DNA of 64,000 nt from Streptomyces sp. NBC_01351 (GCF_036237315.1 NZ_CP108356.1:3592501-3656500), one strand, 5' to 3'; shown: positions 7,539-15,628, counted from the first letter of the stretch. Notes: generated by a model from the letters alone, not told the origin. Made by a program: numbers and translations.

Positions 7539-8003
7539 TCAAGGGTTTACGTCCGAGCGAACCGGGTCGCGGGTCCCCGCGTCATGGTGTCCCCGCCCCT
7601 CGGGCACGTCCAGCTCCGCCCACACCGCCTTGCACGGCGGCAGCCGCCGGTCCACGCCCCACCGGTCCGCGACCGCGTCCACCAGCAGCAGACCACGCCC
7701 ACCCTCGGCACCCCCGTCCGCGCCGCGGAGAACCGGGACCCGGTCGCGACGGGTGTCCACCACCTCGATCCGCAGCACGCCGCCGGCGAGGGTGAGCACG
7801 AGCTGGAAGTCCCGCCCGGGGACCCGGCCGTGGGTCACTGCGTTGGCCGCCAGCTCGGCCACGACGAGCGCCGCCCCGTCCGTCGGGAGACCCCATTCGG
7901 CGATCTTCTCGACGGCGAGCTGCCGCGCCTGACGGGCGCCGCGCGGGGTGGCGGAGAGCTGGGCGCCGAAATGACGGGCCGAGTCGCAGATTTGAGTATT
8001 CAC
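7539..8003 (-). CDS. ATP-binding protein, anti-sigma/RsbW-like histidine-kinase fold
   Basis: A 154-aa protein of the HATPase_c_2 family (RsbW/SpoIIAB-like). It shows the GHKL N-box 'ALVVAELAANAVTHGRV' (about residues 46-62), the G1-like 'IEVVDTRRDR' and the lid 'GGRGLLLVDAVADRWGV'. The GTG at 8003 gives a start (VNTQICDSARHF) like those of family members; longer versions would run into the divergent XRE gene. Such stand-alone ATPases accompany XRE-DUF5753 and DUF397 genes in whiJ/abaA-type clusters, as here, and are thought to act as regulatory partners. The actual partner is unknown. Confidence 0.87.
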   Translation of the reverse strand: MNTQICDSARHFGAQLSATPRGARQARQLAVEKIAEWGLPTDGAALVVAELAANAVTHGRVPGRDFQLVLTLAGGVLRIEVVDTRRDRVPVLRGADGGAEGGRGLLLVDAVADRWGVDRRLPPCKAVWAELDVPEGRGHHDAGTRDPVRSDVNP

Positions 8004-8158
8004 GTCACTCAGCGTGGCGACACCTGCATACCGTGAGAAGCGGCAACGCCCTTGCGTCCGGCCTTTGTCCGGCCGTTGTCCGGTGCTGTCCTGGCTGTCC
8101 GGAGCGGTCGGCGGGCACAGAGCGTTGAGGAATTTCGGCACGTCGGAGGTGGGCGCGC

Positions 8159-9016
8159 ATGAGCGTGGACAGTGACGGTACGGACGACGCGGGCTGGGAC
8201 GTCGACCCCGAGGACGAACAGGGCGTGGCCGTACTCGCCGCCCTGGGCCGCCAGCTTCGAGCATGGCGCGAAGAGGCGGGCATGCGGGCCACCGAGCTGG
8301 GGGTGGAGATCGGTTACGGGGAGGATCTCGTCCGCAAGGTCGAGGCGGGCAAGCGGATCCCGCGCCCCGAATACCTGGACAAGGTGGGCGAGGCCCTGAA
8401 CGCGGGCGGGAAGATCGCCGCCATGAAGGCGGACATGGAACAGGTCCGCTACCCGAAGAAGGTCCGAGACCTCGTGAATCTGGAGGGCCGGGCGGTCGAA
8501 CTGTCGGCGTACGGCAATCACAACATCCACGGGCTGTTGCAAACAGACGACTACGCCCGTGCCTTGTTCGAAATGTGGCAGCCTCCGCAGACCGTCGCGG
8601 AGGTGGAACGCGGCCTGGCCGCTCGGATGGCCCGCCGATCGATCTTCGACCGCAGCCCCGCGCCCGCTCTGTGCTTCGTCCAGGAAGAAGTGACCCTGCG
8701 GCGCCGCATCGGGGGGACAATGGTGATGCGTGGGCAACTCGAACGCCTGCTGGAGGTTGCCGAGCTGCGGCACGTGACCATCCAGGTCATGCCCACCGAC
8801 CTCGAAGAGCACGCCGGAATGGGTGGGTTGATCCAGGTGCTGAAGTTCGCTGACGGATCGGCGGTGGGACGCTCCGAAGGAGCCTTCAGCGGCCGCCCCG
8901 TCTCTGATCCAAGGCAGGTCCGGGTCCTTGAGCAATCCCATGCCATGATCCGGTCCCAGGCTCTCACGCCACGGGAGTCCGTCGCATTCATCGAGCAAGT
9001 GCTGGGAGAGACATGA
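8159..9016 (+). CDS. XRE-family regulator with DUF5753 (WhiJ-like)
   Basis: A 285-aa regulator. Residues ~28-90 form a Cro/C1-type helix-turn-helix ('LGRQLRAWREEAGMRATELG', 'EDLVRKVEAGKRIPRPEYLDK'). Residues ~105-280 are the DUF5753 domain, with 'IHGLLQTDDYARAL', 'ARMARRSIFDRSPAPALCFVQEE' and 'HVTIQVMP'. The ATG overlaps no other gene, and the last four bases (ATGA at 9013) start the DUF397 gene, so the two are coupled. WhiJ-type proteins repress development genes and are thought to be relieved by their small DUF397 partner. Divergent from the ATPase gene, sharing the 155-base intergenic region 8004-8158. Confidence 0.92.
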   Translation: MSVDSDGTDDAGWDVDPEDEQGVAVLAALGRQLRAWREEAGMRATELGVEIGYGEDLVRKVEAGKRIPRPEYLDKVGEALNAGGKIAAMKADMEQVRYPKKVRDLVNLEGRAVELSAYGNHNIHGLLQTDDYARALFEMWQPPQTVAEVERGLAARMARRSIFDRSPAPALCFVQEEVTLRRRIGGTMVMRGQLERLLEVAELRHVTIQVMPTDLEEHAGMGGLIQVLKFADGSAVGRSEGAFSGRPVSDPRQVRVLEQSHAMIRSQALTPRESVAFIEQVLGET

Positions 9017-9198
9017 TCCACGAGTCCGAGCTGGAGTGGTTCAAGAGCAGCTACAGCGACAGCGGCGACATCAACGACTGCGTCGAGGTGGCCACCACTC
9101 CCGCCACCGTCCACGTCCGCGACTCCAAGGACATCGCGCTGCCCCACCTCACCTTCTCCCCTGGCGCATGGTCGGGGTTCGTGGGATATGCCTCGTGA
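9013..9198 (+). CDS. DUF397 protein, first copy
   Basis: A 61-aa DUF397 protein with the family core 'WFKSSYSDSG', 'DCVEVA', 'VHVRDSKD' and the C-terminal 'FSPGAWSGFV'. It overlaps the XRE gene by ATGA and the second DUF397 copy by GTGA, so all three are translationally coupled. DUF397 proteins are small partners of XRE-DUF5753 regulators. It shares a 48-base identical block with the next gene (9085-9132 equals 9267-9314). Confidence 0.93.
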   Translation: MIHESELEWFKSSYSDSGDINDCVEVATTPATVHVRDSKDIALPHLTFSPGAWSGFVGYAS

Positions 9199-9386
9199 CC
9201 GCCGCTCCCGAGCTGGACTGGTTCAAGAGCAGCTACAGCGATGGCAGCGAGGGCGACTCCTGCGTAGAGGTGGCCACCACTCCCGCCACCGTCCACGTCC
9301 GCGACTCCAAGGACCTCCGGATCCCAACCCTCGCCTTCGCCCCTCACGCCTGGACGGGATTCGTGGCGCACGTCTCCGCCCACTGA
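9195..9386 (+). CDS. DUF397 protein, second copy
   Basis: A 63-aa DUF397 paralogue starting at the GTG of the GTGA overlap at 9195. It has the same core ('DWFKSSYSDGSEGDSCVEVA', 'VHVRDSKD', 'FAPHAWTGFV'). The near identity to the first copy at DNA level indicates recent tandem duplication. The differing residues (DSGDIN versus DGSEGD, IALPHL versus LRIPTL) could change partner choice. Confidence 0.92.
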   Translation: MTAAPELDWFKSSYSDGSEGDSCVEVATTPATVHVRDSKDLRIPTLAFAPHAWTGFVAHVSAH

Positions 9387-9456
9387 CAACATGTGTGACC
9401 TGGGCAGGTATCCCCCCGCCTTAACATGGACATGGCGGTCAAGTCCGGGGGGAACC

Positions 9457-9909
9457 ATGTCGTTTGACGCAGAGTGGGCGCAGCACAAGGCTGTCGCTCT
9501 CGCAGGACAGTCGTCGCCCGCCATGCGGCTCAACCAAGTCGCGCCCGAGGCCGGCGGCAGCAGTGGCGGCGCCGCCGCCGGGAGTCTGTTGGCCGGGGTC
9601 TCGTCCATCAACGGCAACGCCAACCTGCTCATCGAGATCGCCGCGCTGCTCCACGAGGGCCGCCCGGACGGCGACGCGAGCACCATGGCCCGGGCGCCCC
9701 GCGCCCACGCCGACGTCTCGGCGGAAACCCTCCGCTTCGCCCGCTTCGCCGACGACCAGTTCAAGGACACGATCGCCCTGTTCGCCGCCCTCTCCACCCG
9801 CCTCAAGACGACCGGCACCAGCTTCGCCCAAGTGGACGATGGCACCGCCCGCTCGTTCCTCGACAACCTCCTCGAATCGGGTCAGTACGTGCCGCCGGAG
9901 TGCAAGTGA
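9457..9909 (+). CDS. small helical protein preceding the lysozyme-like effector
   Basis: A 150-aa protein of unknown family, starting at an ATG behind GGGGGGAACC. It is Ala-rich and mostly helical, with a Gly/Ser/Ala stretch (residues ~31-45) and no signal peptide or membrane helix. Its stop overlaps the start of the next gene (GTGA at 9906). The layout (small helical protein, then a longer helical protein with an enzyme tail) resembles partner or chaperone genes ahead of type VII-secreted effectors. A role as export partner is inferred from position only. Confidence 0.75.
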   Translation: MSFDAEWAQHKAVALAGQSSPAMRLNQVAPEAGGSSGGAAAGSLLAGVSSINGNANLLIEIAALLHEGRPDGDASTMARAPRAHADVSAETLRFARFADDQFKDTIALFAALSTRLKTTGTSFAQVDDGTARSFLDNLLESGQYVPPECK

Positions 9910-11294
9910 GCGGGCTCAGCTACCGCAAGGACGTCGAGTTCCTTGAGGAGTGCAATCCGCCCCTCGTCGAACGCAATGCCGCCGAGTTCCGTCGACTGCG
10001 CGACCTCTTGGTCCAGGTCGAGGAGCCGGCCGGGCGGGCGGAGACCCGTACGGACTGGCAGAGCGCCAACAGCCATACGTACACCTCGCGCCTCAAGGAG
10101 GCCCGGCAGCTGTTGACCGAGATGGCCGAGGGTTACGACAAGGCCGCCAGTGCCCTGAACGCGTACGCCGCCTCGCTCACCACCGCCAAGACCCACTACC
10201 GCGACGGCAAGCGCTCGGAGCGGGCGCTCGCCGCGCTCATCGGGACGAAGGGCACCGCGATCACCAAGGTCGCGCAGGAGGCGGAGCCCATGCGGCAGTG
10301 GGAGGACATGCGGGCGACGACCGGGGTCATGGACTTCTTCGCCGAACTGGCGATGGACGTGGACGACATCCGCGACGAGGCCAACCGCCTCCACGATGCG
10401 GCGGGCGGCAGCTTCCACCTGGCGAAGACCGTCGAGCAGGAGGCTCGCGCCACGTGCGTGCATGCCCTGAAGCAGGCGTACGAGTTGCTGCCCGACTTCC
10501 AGGTGAAGGGCGGCGGCAACCGGCCCGACCTGTCCGCGGCGATGGCGGACCTGCGCCGCGAGGCGGCGGAGGCCGCCACCAGCCCCCTGGCCCACCTGCC
10601 GGGCAGCGGCCCGAAGCGGGAGATGACGGGGCCGCTCGGAAACGCCGAGATGTCACCAACGCTGCGGGACATCCGGATGCGGGTGGCAGGGCTGCCAGAG
10701 GCGGACGACAACTATTGGGACCCGCCGGGCAACGACAAGGAGAGAGCCGAGTGGATCTCCCACAACAAGGAGATCCTCCGGGCCGCAGCCCAGCACTCCG
10801 GCCTGCCCGAAGAGCTGGTCGCGGGCATCGCCTGGAAGGAGATCGGCGGTCAGTACGGGATCATCGACGACGGTGTCGACACCGCGCGCGACTGGGCCGA
10901 TTCCTTCTTGAGCCCGATCACCCCCGAGAACCTCTTCGACCGGGCGGGGGGAGCACCCGACGAGACCTCTTTCGGTCCGATCGCCATCCAGGTACGACGC
11001 GGCGCTGAAGTGCTCGGCTACGATCCGGCCCACCTCACCGAAGACCAGCGCGACCTTGTCGAGGAGTCACTGCAGGACCCGAAGCAGAATGCTTTCATCG
11101 CTGCTGGTTTCCTGGCTCAGATCAAGGCGGAGGCGGGATACGGCGACGTTCCCGCCGACCAGCTGACTGATGGCCAGATGCGCGAGATCGCCGCCCGCTA
11201 CAACGGCGGCCCGTATTGGGAATCGGACAAGGCCCAGAACTACGGCAATGATTTCGGCGACAACCTCGGCAAGGTGAAGGACGCGATGCGATGA
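9906..11294 (+). CDS. WXG-like N-terminal domain fused to lysozyme-like (SLT) domain
   Basis: A 462-aa protein starting at a GTG that overlaps the previous stop. Residues 1-230 are almost wholly helical, with W51 in a short turn, as in long WXG100/LXG-type export domains; no Sec signal is present. Residues ~285-462 look like a lysozyme-superfamily transglycosylase: 'LVAGIAWKEIGGQYG' with candidate catalytic E312, 'SFGPIAIQ' at 355-362, and 'ARYNGGPYWESDKAQNYGND' at 430-449, equivalent to the Y-N-G-G and A-x-x-Y parts of SLT domains. It probably cleaves peptidoglycan after export. Four paralogous membrane-protein genes follow, the first overlapping by ATGA. Effector status is inference. Confidence 0.78.
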   Translation: MSGLSYRKDVEFLEECNPPLVERNAAEFRRLRDLLVQVEEPAGRAETRTDWQSANSHTYTSRLKEARQLLTEMAEGYDKAASALNAYAASLTTAKTHYRDGKRSERALAALIGTKGTAITKVAQEAEPMRQWEDMRATTGVMDFFAELAMDVDDIRDEANRLHDAAGGSFHLAKTVEQEARATCVHALKQAYELLPDFQVKGGGNRPDLSAAMADLRREAAEAATSPLAHLPGSGPKREMTGPLGNAEMSPTLRDIRMRVAGLPEADDNYWDPPGNDKERAEWISHNKEILRAAAQHSGLPEELVAGIAWKEIGGQYGIIDDGVDTARDWADSFLSPITPENLFDRAGGAPDETSFGPIAIQVRRGAEVLGYDPAHLTEDQRDLVEESLQDPKQNAFIAAGFLAQIKAEAGYGDVPADQLTDGQMREIAARYNGGPYWESDKAQNYGNDFGDNLGKVKDAMR

Positions 11295-11611
11295 CGGCCG
11301 GCCACGGGGTCAGCGACTCGCCCAAGAACCGCCGCTGGGTCCACTGGGTGCTTGGAGTTCCCCTCGGGCTCATTCATCTGCTGAACACCGCCGTCGTCTA
11401 TCTCGCCGTGTCTGCCGGGCCGGCCGGCGAATGGGACACCCAGGGCTACGCCGGGACCGAACTGGCATGCCTGCTCGTCTTCTTCCTGAGTGGGGCGTCG
11501 ATCCTGATCACCCTCATCCCACCCGTCCGCCGGACCCTCGGCCCGTGGTGGTTCCTCCCGCCGGTCGTCCTGGGGGTGATCGCGTGGGTGCGTATCGCGA
11601 CGCTCGACTGA
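11291..11611 (+). CDS. small membrane protein, paralogue A
   Basis: A 106-aa protein with three predicted membrane helices (about residues 18-42, 58-80 and 86-104). It shares with the three following genes the motifs 'WVLGVPLGLIHLLN', 'ILITLIPPVRR' and 'WWFLPPVVLGVIAWVR'. It overlaps the effector gene by ATGA. No known family is recognised. The position directly after a lytic-enzyme gene makes an immunity or anchoring role possible. It is nearly identical at its 3' end to paralogue A' (11926-12246). Confidence 0.8.
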   Translation: MTAGHGVSDSPKNRRWVHWVLGVPLGLIHLLNTAVVYLAVSAGPAGEWDTQGYAGTELACLLVFFLSGASILITLIPPVRRTLGPWWFLPPVVLGVIAWVRIATLD

Positions 11612-11922
11612 GACTCCGCCGCGAGAGCGTCGACCTGCCCGAGGACCGGGGCTGCCTCCAGTGGGTACTGGGCGTGCCGCTCGGGTTGCTCTACGCATTC
11701 GCCGTCTACTGCTGCTACCTGGCCTGGAGTTCGTGGCCGAGTCCGCGCGATCACCCGTTGCGTTCGGACGTCCAGTACCTCGGCTACATATCCATCATCC
11801 TCTGCGCCATCGGCCTGCTGATCACCCTCACCCCGGTGTTCCGCCGGACCATGGGCAAGTGGTGGTACATCCTGCCGCTGTTGCTTGCGGCCGTCGCCTA
11901 CGTCCGGTCGGTCACGGTCTGA
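11608..11922 (+). CDS. small membrane protein, paralogue B (probable CTG start)
   Basis: A 104-aa three-helix membrane protein related to its neighbours ('DLPEDRGCLQWVLGVPLGLL', 'LLITLTPVFRRTMGKWWYILP'). No ATG or GTG sits at the expected place: where the duplicate copy has ATGA (12243), this gene has CTGA (11608). A CTG start is therefore the best fit; the alternative is the in-frame GTG at 11584, which would add eight residues inside the previous gene. It lacks the 'AGP.GEWD..GYAG' loop sequence of the other copies and is the most diverged of the four. Confidence 0.68.
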   Translation: MRLRRESVDLPEDRGCLQWVLGVPLGLLYAFAVYCCYLAWSSWPSPRDHPLRSDVQYLGYISIILCAIGLLITLTPVFRRTMGKWWYILPLLLAAVAYVRSVTV

Positions 11923-11925
11923 TCG

Positions 11926-12246
11926 ATGACTGACAGCAGCAATGGCAACGGCCTGTCCGGGAAGCGTTCATGGTTGTGCTGGGTACTCGGAGTGCCTCTC
12001 GGACTGGTCCACTTGCTGAACGCCACCCTCGTCTACCTCATCGTGAGCCACGGGCCTGCCGGCGTATGGGACGACTCCGGGTACGCGGGCACGACGGCGG
12101 GTGGCATCTTCGCCATCATGTTCAGCGTGGGCACGATCCTGATCACCCTCATCCCGCCCGTCCGCCGCGCCCTCGGCCTGTGGTGGTTCCTCCCGCCGGT
12201 CGTCCTGGGGGTGATCGCGTGGGTGCGTATCGCAACGCTCGAATGA
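11926..12246 (+). CDS. small membrane protein, paralogue A'
   Basis: A 106-aa three-helix membrane protein, closest to paralogue A: 'LGVPLGLVHLLNATLVYLIV', 'ILITLIPPVRRALGLWWFLP' and an almost identical end 'PPVVLGVIAWVRIATL'. Its ATG is 3 bases after the previous stop and its stop overlaps the next start (ATGA at 12243). Together with the next gene it forms the second half of an A-B pair duplication. Function unknown. Confidence 0.8.
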   Translation: MTDSSNGNGLSGKRSWLCWVLGVPLGLVHLLNATLVYLIVSHGPAGVWDDSGYAGTTAGGIFAIMFSVGTILITLIPPVRRALGLWWFLPPVVLGVIAWVRIATLE

Positions 12247-12563
12247 GGCTGCCCCGCGAGAACATCGACCTGCCCGAGGACCGGGGTTGCCTGCGGTGGG
12301 TGCTGGGGGTGCCGCTCACGCTCGTCCACCTGCTGAACGCCGTCGCCGTGTTCGCGGCGCTGTTCGCCGGGCCTCAAGGGGAGTGGGACCACCAGGGCTA
12401 CGCCGGTGTGGCCGCCATGTGCCTGATCTCCATGTGCCTGAGCGTGCTGGGCCTGCTCATCACCCTCATCCCCGGCGTGCGCCGGGCCATGGGCCTGTGG
12501 TGGCTCGCCCCGCCGATCGTGCTCGGGCTGATCGCCTACGTCCGCGGCGAGACCCTGGGCTGA
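12243..12563 (+). CDS. small membrane protein, paralogue B'
   Basis: A 106-aa three-helix membrane protein equivalent to paralogue B: both begin 'R-L-x-R-E-x-[IV]-D-L-P-E-D-R-G-C-L'. Its loop 'AGPQGEWDHQGYAG' instead matches the A type, suggesting recombination between copies. It is the last gene of the effector operon and is followed by a strong hairpin terminator at 12602. Function unknown. Confidence 0.8.
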   Translation: MRLPRENIDLPEDRGCLRWVLGVPLTLVHLLNAVAVFAALFAGPQGEWDHQGYAGVAAMCLISMCLSVLGLLITLIPGVRRAMGLWWLAPPIVLGLIAYVRGETLG

Positions 12564-12601
12564 GGCGGCCGCCCCGGCCACCCACCGGCGGGGCCGCAAC
12601 G

Positions 12602-12640
12602 CACCGCTGCCCCCACCCGGACGGGGCAGGGGCAGCGGTG
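12602..12640. terminator. bidirectional hairpin terminator
   Basis: Perfect 12-bp stem CACCGCTGCCCC / GGGGCAGCGGTG with a 15-base loop. It lies between the convergent ends of the effector operon (12563) and the secreted repeat protein (12659). Confidence 0.85.
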
Positions 12641-12658
12641 GTGGCGTGCTCTGCGGCG

Positions 12659-13780
12659 TTACTTCGTGTAGTAACCGGCCACGTCGGCGATCAGGTGGAC
12701 CGACCCCGAGTGGTTGTAGAAGCTGACCTTCCCGTTCACCACAGGAACGACCACCAGATTCGGAATCGTCTGCCCCGCCGTGAAGTTGAGGTTCGACGCC
12801 CCATTACGGACCGTACCGGCCGGGAACACCGACACGAAAGAACCCGCCGTCGGCTCCGTCGCCGTCACATTCAGAACAACAGCCGAAACCCCCGACGCCG
12901 GAATCCCCGACACACCCGCAACCTGCAGCGTCACAGTCCCCGCCGCACCCACAGGCGCCTTCGGAACACCCAGACCCTCACGCGAATCCATCAACCGCGT
13001 AGGCGCAATCGGCTTGTACGAAGAGCCCGACCCGTCAGTCGTGTAGTAACCGGCCACATCCGCGATCAGGTGGACCGACCCCGAGTGGTTGTAGAAGCTG
13101 ACCTTCCCGTTCACCACAGGAACGACCACCAGATTCGGAATCGTCTGCCCCGCCGTGAAGTTGAGGTTCGACGCCCCATTACGGACCGTACCGGCCGGGA
13201 ACACCGACACGAAAGAACCCGCCGTCGGCTCCGTCGCCGTCACATTCAGAACAACAGCCGAAACCCCCGACGCCGGAATCCCCGACACACCCGCAACCTG
13301 CAGCGTCACAGTCCCCGCCGCACCCACAGGCGCCTTCGGAACACCCAGACCCTCACGCGAATCCATCAACCGCGTAGGCGCAATCGGCTTGTACGAGGAA
13401 CCCGACCCGTCAGTCGTGTAGTAACCGGCCACATCCGCGATCAGGTGGACCGACCCCGAGTGGTTGTAGAAGCTGACCTTCCCGTTCACCACAGGAACGA
13501 CCACCAGATTCGGAATCGTCTGCCCCGCCGTGAAATTGAGGTTCGACGCCCCAGCACGGACCGTACCCGCAGGGAACACCGACACGAAAGAACCCGCCGT
13601 CGGCTCCGTCGCCGTCACATTCAGAACAACAGCCGTCACCCCCGACGCCGGAATCCCCGACACACCCGCAACCTGCAGCGTGACGGTCCCGGCCGCACCG
13701 ACCTTCGCCTTCGGAACACCCAGTCCCTCACGCGTATCCATCAACCGGGTGGGCGCGATCGGCTTGTAGGTACCCAGGGC
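12659..13780. repeat. three 375-bp coding direct repeats
   Basis: The 3' part of the secreted-protein gene contains three tandem copies at an exact 375-bp period (for example the shared block at 12780, 13155 and 13530). The two C-terminal copies are almost identical in DNA; the third has diverged slightly (AGTVRAGAS against AGTVRNGAS). The pattern indicates recent duplication or gene conversion. Confidence 0.95.
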
Positions 13781-15526
13781 GGGGGCCGGCGGCGGCGTCA
13801 CCGTCAGGGTGCCGCGCGGGTACTCGTGGTTGAGCGCGCTGACGGTGATGCCCCAGTTGCCGGCGGGGGCATCTCGCAGGTCCACGGTCGCCTTCAACGT
13901 CTTCGCGTCGTCGGAGACCGAGACGGTCGTGGCCGTCAGCGGCGCCGGGCCACCGGTCAGCCGGACGGTGGTGCTCATGCCCAGCGCCGTGCCCTGGACG
14001 GTCAGGGTCGCCACGGTGCCGCTCTGCGCGGTGTCGGGCGTGACCGTTCCGACGGACACGTTCTCGGAGCCACAGGGCGCGTTGGTGCAGGTGAGCTCCG
14101 CGCGGTAGGCGGAATGGCCGGCCCAGTCCTGCAGGGAGAGGACGAACAGGCTCTGGTCGGCGCCCTGGCAGTCGTACGTGGACGAGCTGCCCGTGCAGAG
14201 GTTGCGCCCCGCGTTGTCGTAGAGCGCGGGCAACGGGCCGGGGGACCCGTCCGTGGCGGTGGAAGTGCTCACGAGCCTGAACTGGTCACCCGAGACGCTC
14301 GGCAGGACCGCGCACACGCCGGTGCGCTGCCCGTCGAGCGTGCCGGTCAGCGGGCCGTACCCGTACGCGACCGATCCGATCCGGGGGCATTCGGGCGCGG
14401 GCCCGGCGGCCGTGGCGATCCGCCAGGCGTCAAGGCTGTAGGAAGCGGCCAGGCCGTAGTTCTCCGGGACCTGGGTGACCACCTGGTAGCCGGTGGAGCC
14501 CGTGGTGGTGCACGCCCAGGTCCGCTGGTGGCAGGAGATGCCGCCGTTGTTGTCCATGACCAGCACGTTCGTGCCGTTGTGGGCGTCCCGGGGGTTGATG
14601 TGCAGCCGGTCCGTGGCGGCGGCCGTGGTGACCCGGTGGCAGCGCAGGTTACCGATCCGGCCGGACGTTCCGGTCGTGGCCGGGGCGCCGATCGCCGTCG
14701 CGGCGGAGGCGGTGCAGCCCTTGGCCGTGGCGGTGACGTCCCGGCGGACCAGGGTGTGGCTGCGCTCTTCGTCCTGGCCCTGCAGGAGCACGGTGTACGC
14801 CTTGCCGGCGGTGAAGGAGCAGCTGGTGAGGCCGTCCGTGCGGAGCTGCTGGCCCGGAGCGGGGTGGTCGTAGCAGGAGGGCGGCCCGTTGCCGTCGGTG
14901 TCGACCACGCTCATCGCGTAGCGCGGGAAGAGCTCCGTGTCGTCCGGGACGCCGTAGCGGATGCGGAGGAGCTCCTCGGTGGAGTGCGCGTCGGCCGGGA
15001 TGGTCAGGCAGTGCGAGAAGACACCGCCGCCGGTCCACAGCTCCACGGCAGCCGCGTCGTCGGCGAAGCTCCCGGCGGGCAGGACCTGACAGTCCTTCTG
15101 GAGTACGTCCGTGCGGACGAAGTGGACGCCGTACGGCCCAGTCGCGGTGTCGTCGTCGGCGCGTACCAGCGCACGAAACGGTGCCGCTCCGGTGAGGGTG
15201 CAGCCACCCCGGCTGAGCACACCCGCGGTGCACTGGGCGGTGCCGTTCTGGTCGACCACCTCGACCTCGACGCTCACTCCCGCGCCGCCGAGCGAGGTGA
15301 GCGCGGCGATCCGGGCACCCTGCGGGCTCGGCAGCTCCAGGCAGTGCGTCTGCCCGGCCGTGGCGAAGCTGCCCGCGTACCGGCCTTCGGTGACGCCGAC
15401 GCAGTCCTCGGCGACGGGTGCGGCCTGAGCGGCGCCCACCGGCAGGAGAAGGGCGGCGAGGACGGCGAGCAGGCACGTCAGCACGGTGGAAATCGGACGT
15501 CTTGCCGAGGCCAAGGTCGTTGGCAT
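12659..15526 (-). CDS. large secreted protein with IPT-like domain and three C-terminal repeats
   Basis: A 955-aa secreted protein. The ATG at 15526 is chosen because GGGGGGTT precedes it and a signal peptide follows directly (STVLTCLLAVLAALLLPVG, cleavage near AQA). The N-terminal half is a Cys-containing, probably beta-rich region of unknown family. Around residue 480 there is an IPT/TIG-like stretch ('TVTPDTAQSGTVATLTVQG'). The C-terminal ~370 residues are three near-identical 125-aa repeats beginning 'YKPIAPTRLMD[TS]REGLGV' and ending 'VHLIADVAGYYT'. This domain recurs in actinobacterial cell-surface proteins. No enzyme motif or anchor is seen; a surface-binding role is likely but unproven. 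Confidence 0.85.
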   Translation of the reverse strand: MPTTLASARRPISTVLTCLLAVLAALLLPVGAAQAAPVAEDCVGVTEGRYAGSFATAGQTHCLELPSPQGARIAALTSLGGAGVSVEVEVVDQNGTAQCTAGVLSRGGCTLTGAAPFRALVRADDDTATGPYGVHFVRTDVLQKDCQVLPAGSFADDAAAVELWTGGGVFSHCLTIPADAHSTEELLRIRYGVPDDTELFPRYAMSVVDTDGNGPPSCYDHPAPGQQLRTDGLTSCSFTAGKAYTVLLQGQDEERSHTLVRRDVTATAKGCTASAATAIGAPATTGTSGRIGNLRCHRVTTAAATDRLHINPRDAHNGTNVLVMDNNGGISCHQRTWACTTTGSTGYQVVTQVPENYGLAASYSLDAWRIATAAGPAPECPRIGSVAYGYGPLTGTLDGQRTGVCAVLPSVSGDQFRLVSTSTATDGSPGPLPALYDNAGRNLCTGSSSTYDCQGADQSLFVLSLQDWAGHSAYRAELTCTNAPCGSENVSVGTVTPDTAQSGTVATLTVQGTALGMSTTVRLTGGPAPLTATTVSVSDDAKTLKATVDLRDAPAGNWGITVSALNHEYPRGTLTVTPPPAPALGTYKPIAPTRLMDTREGLGVPKAKVGAAGTVTLQVAGVSGIPASGVTAVVLNVTATEPTAGSFVSVFPAGTVRAGASNLNFTAGQTIPNLVVVPVVNGKVSFYNHSGSVHLIADVAGYYTTDGSGSSYKPIAPTRLMDSREGLGVPKAPVGAAGTVTLQVAGVSGIPASGVSAVVLNVTATEPTAGSFVSVFPAGTVRNGASNLNFTAGQTIPNLVVVPVVNGKVSFYNHSGSVHLIADVAGYYTTDGSGSSYKPIAPTRLMDSREGLGVPKAPVGAAGTVTLQVAGVSGIPASGVSAVVLNVTATEPTAGSFVSVFPAGTVRNGASNLNFTAGQTIPNLVVVPVVNGKVSFYNHSGSVHLIADVAGYYTK

Positions 15527-15628
15527 GAACCCCCCAGGGTGATAAGCGACGAGTGATCGTCGCATGTCACGTCCGGCCCCATCGAAGCGGGTGCCGTAGG
15601 GGCCGGCGGGCACGCGGCGGACACGCCA

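Noticed and set aside
12287..15556. Plus-strand 1089-aa open frame opposite the secreted repeat protein
   Set aside because: Low-complexity Arg/His/Gly-rich translation with no signal, domain or ribosome site; the opposite strand has a signal peptide, an IPT-like stretch and clean repeats.
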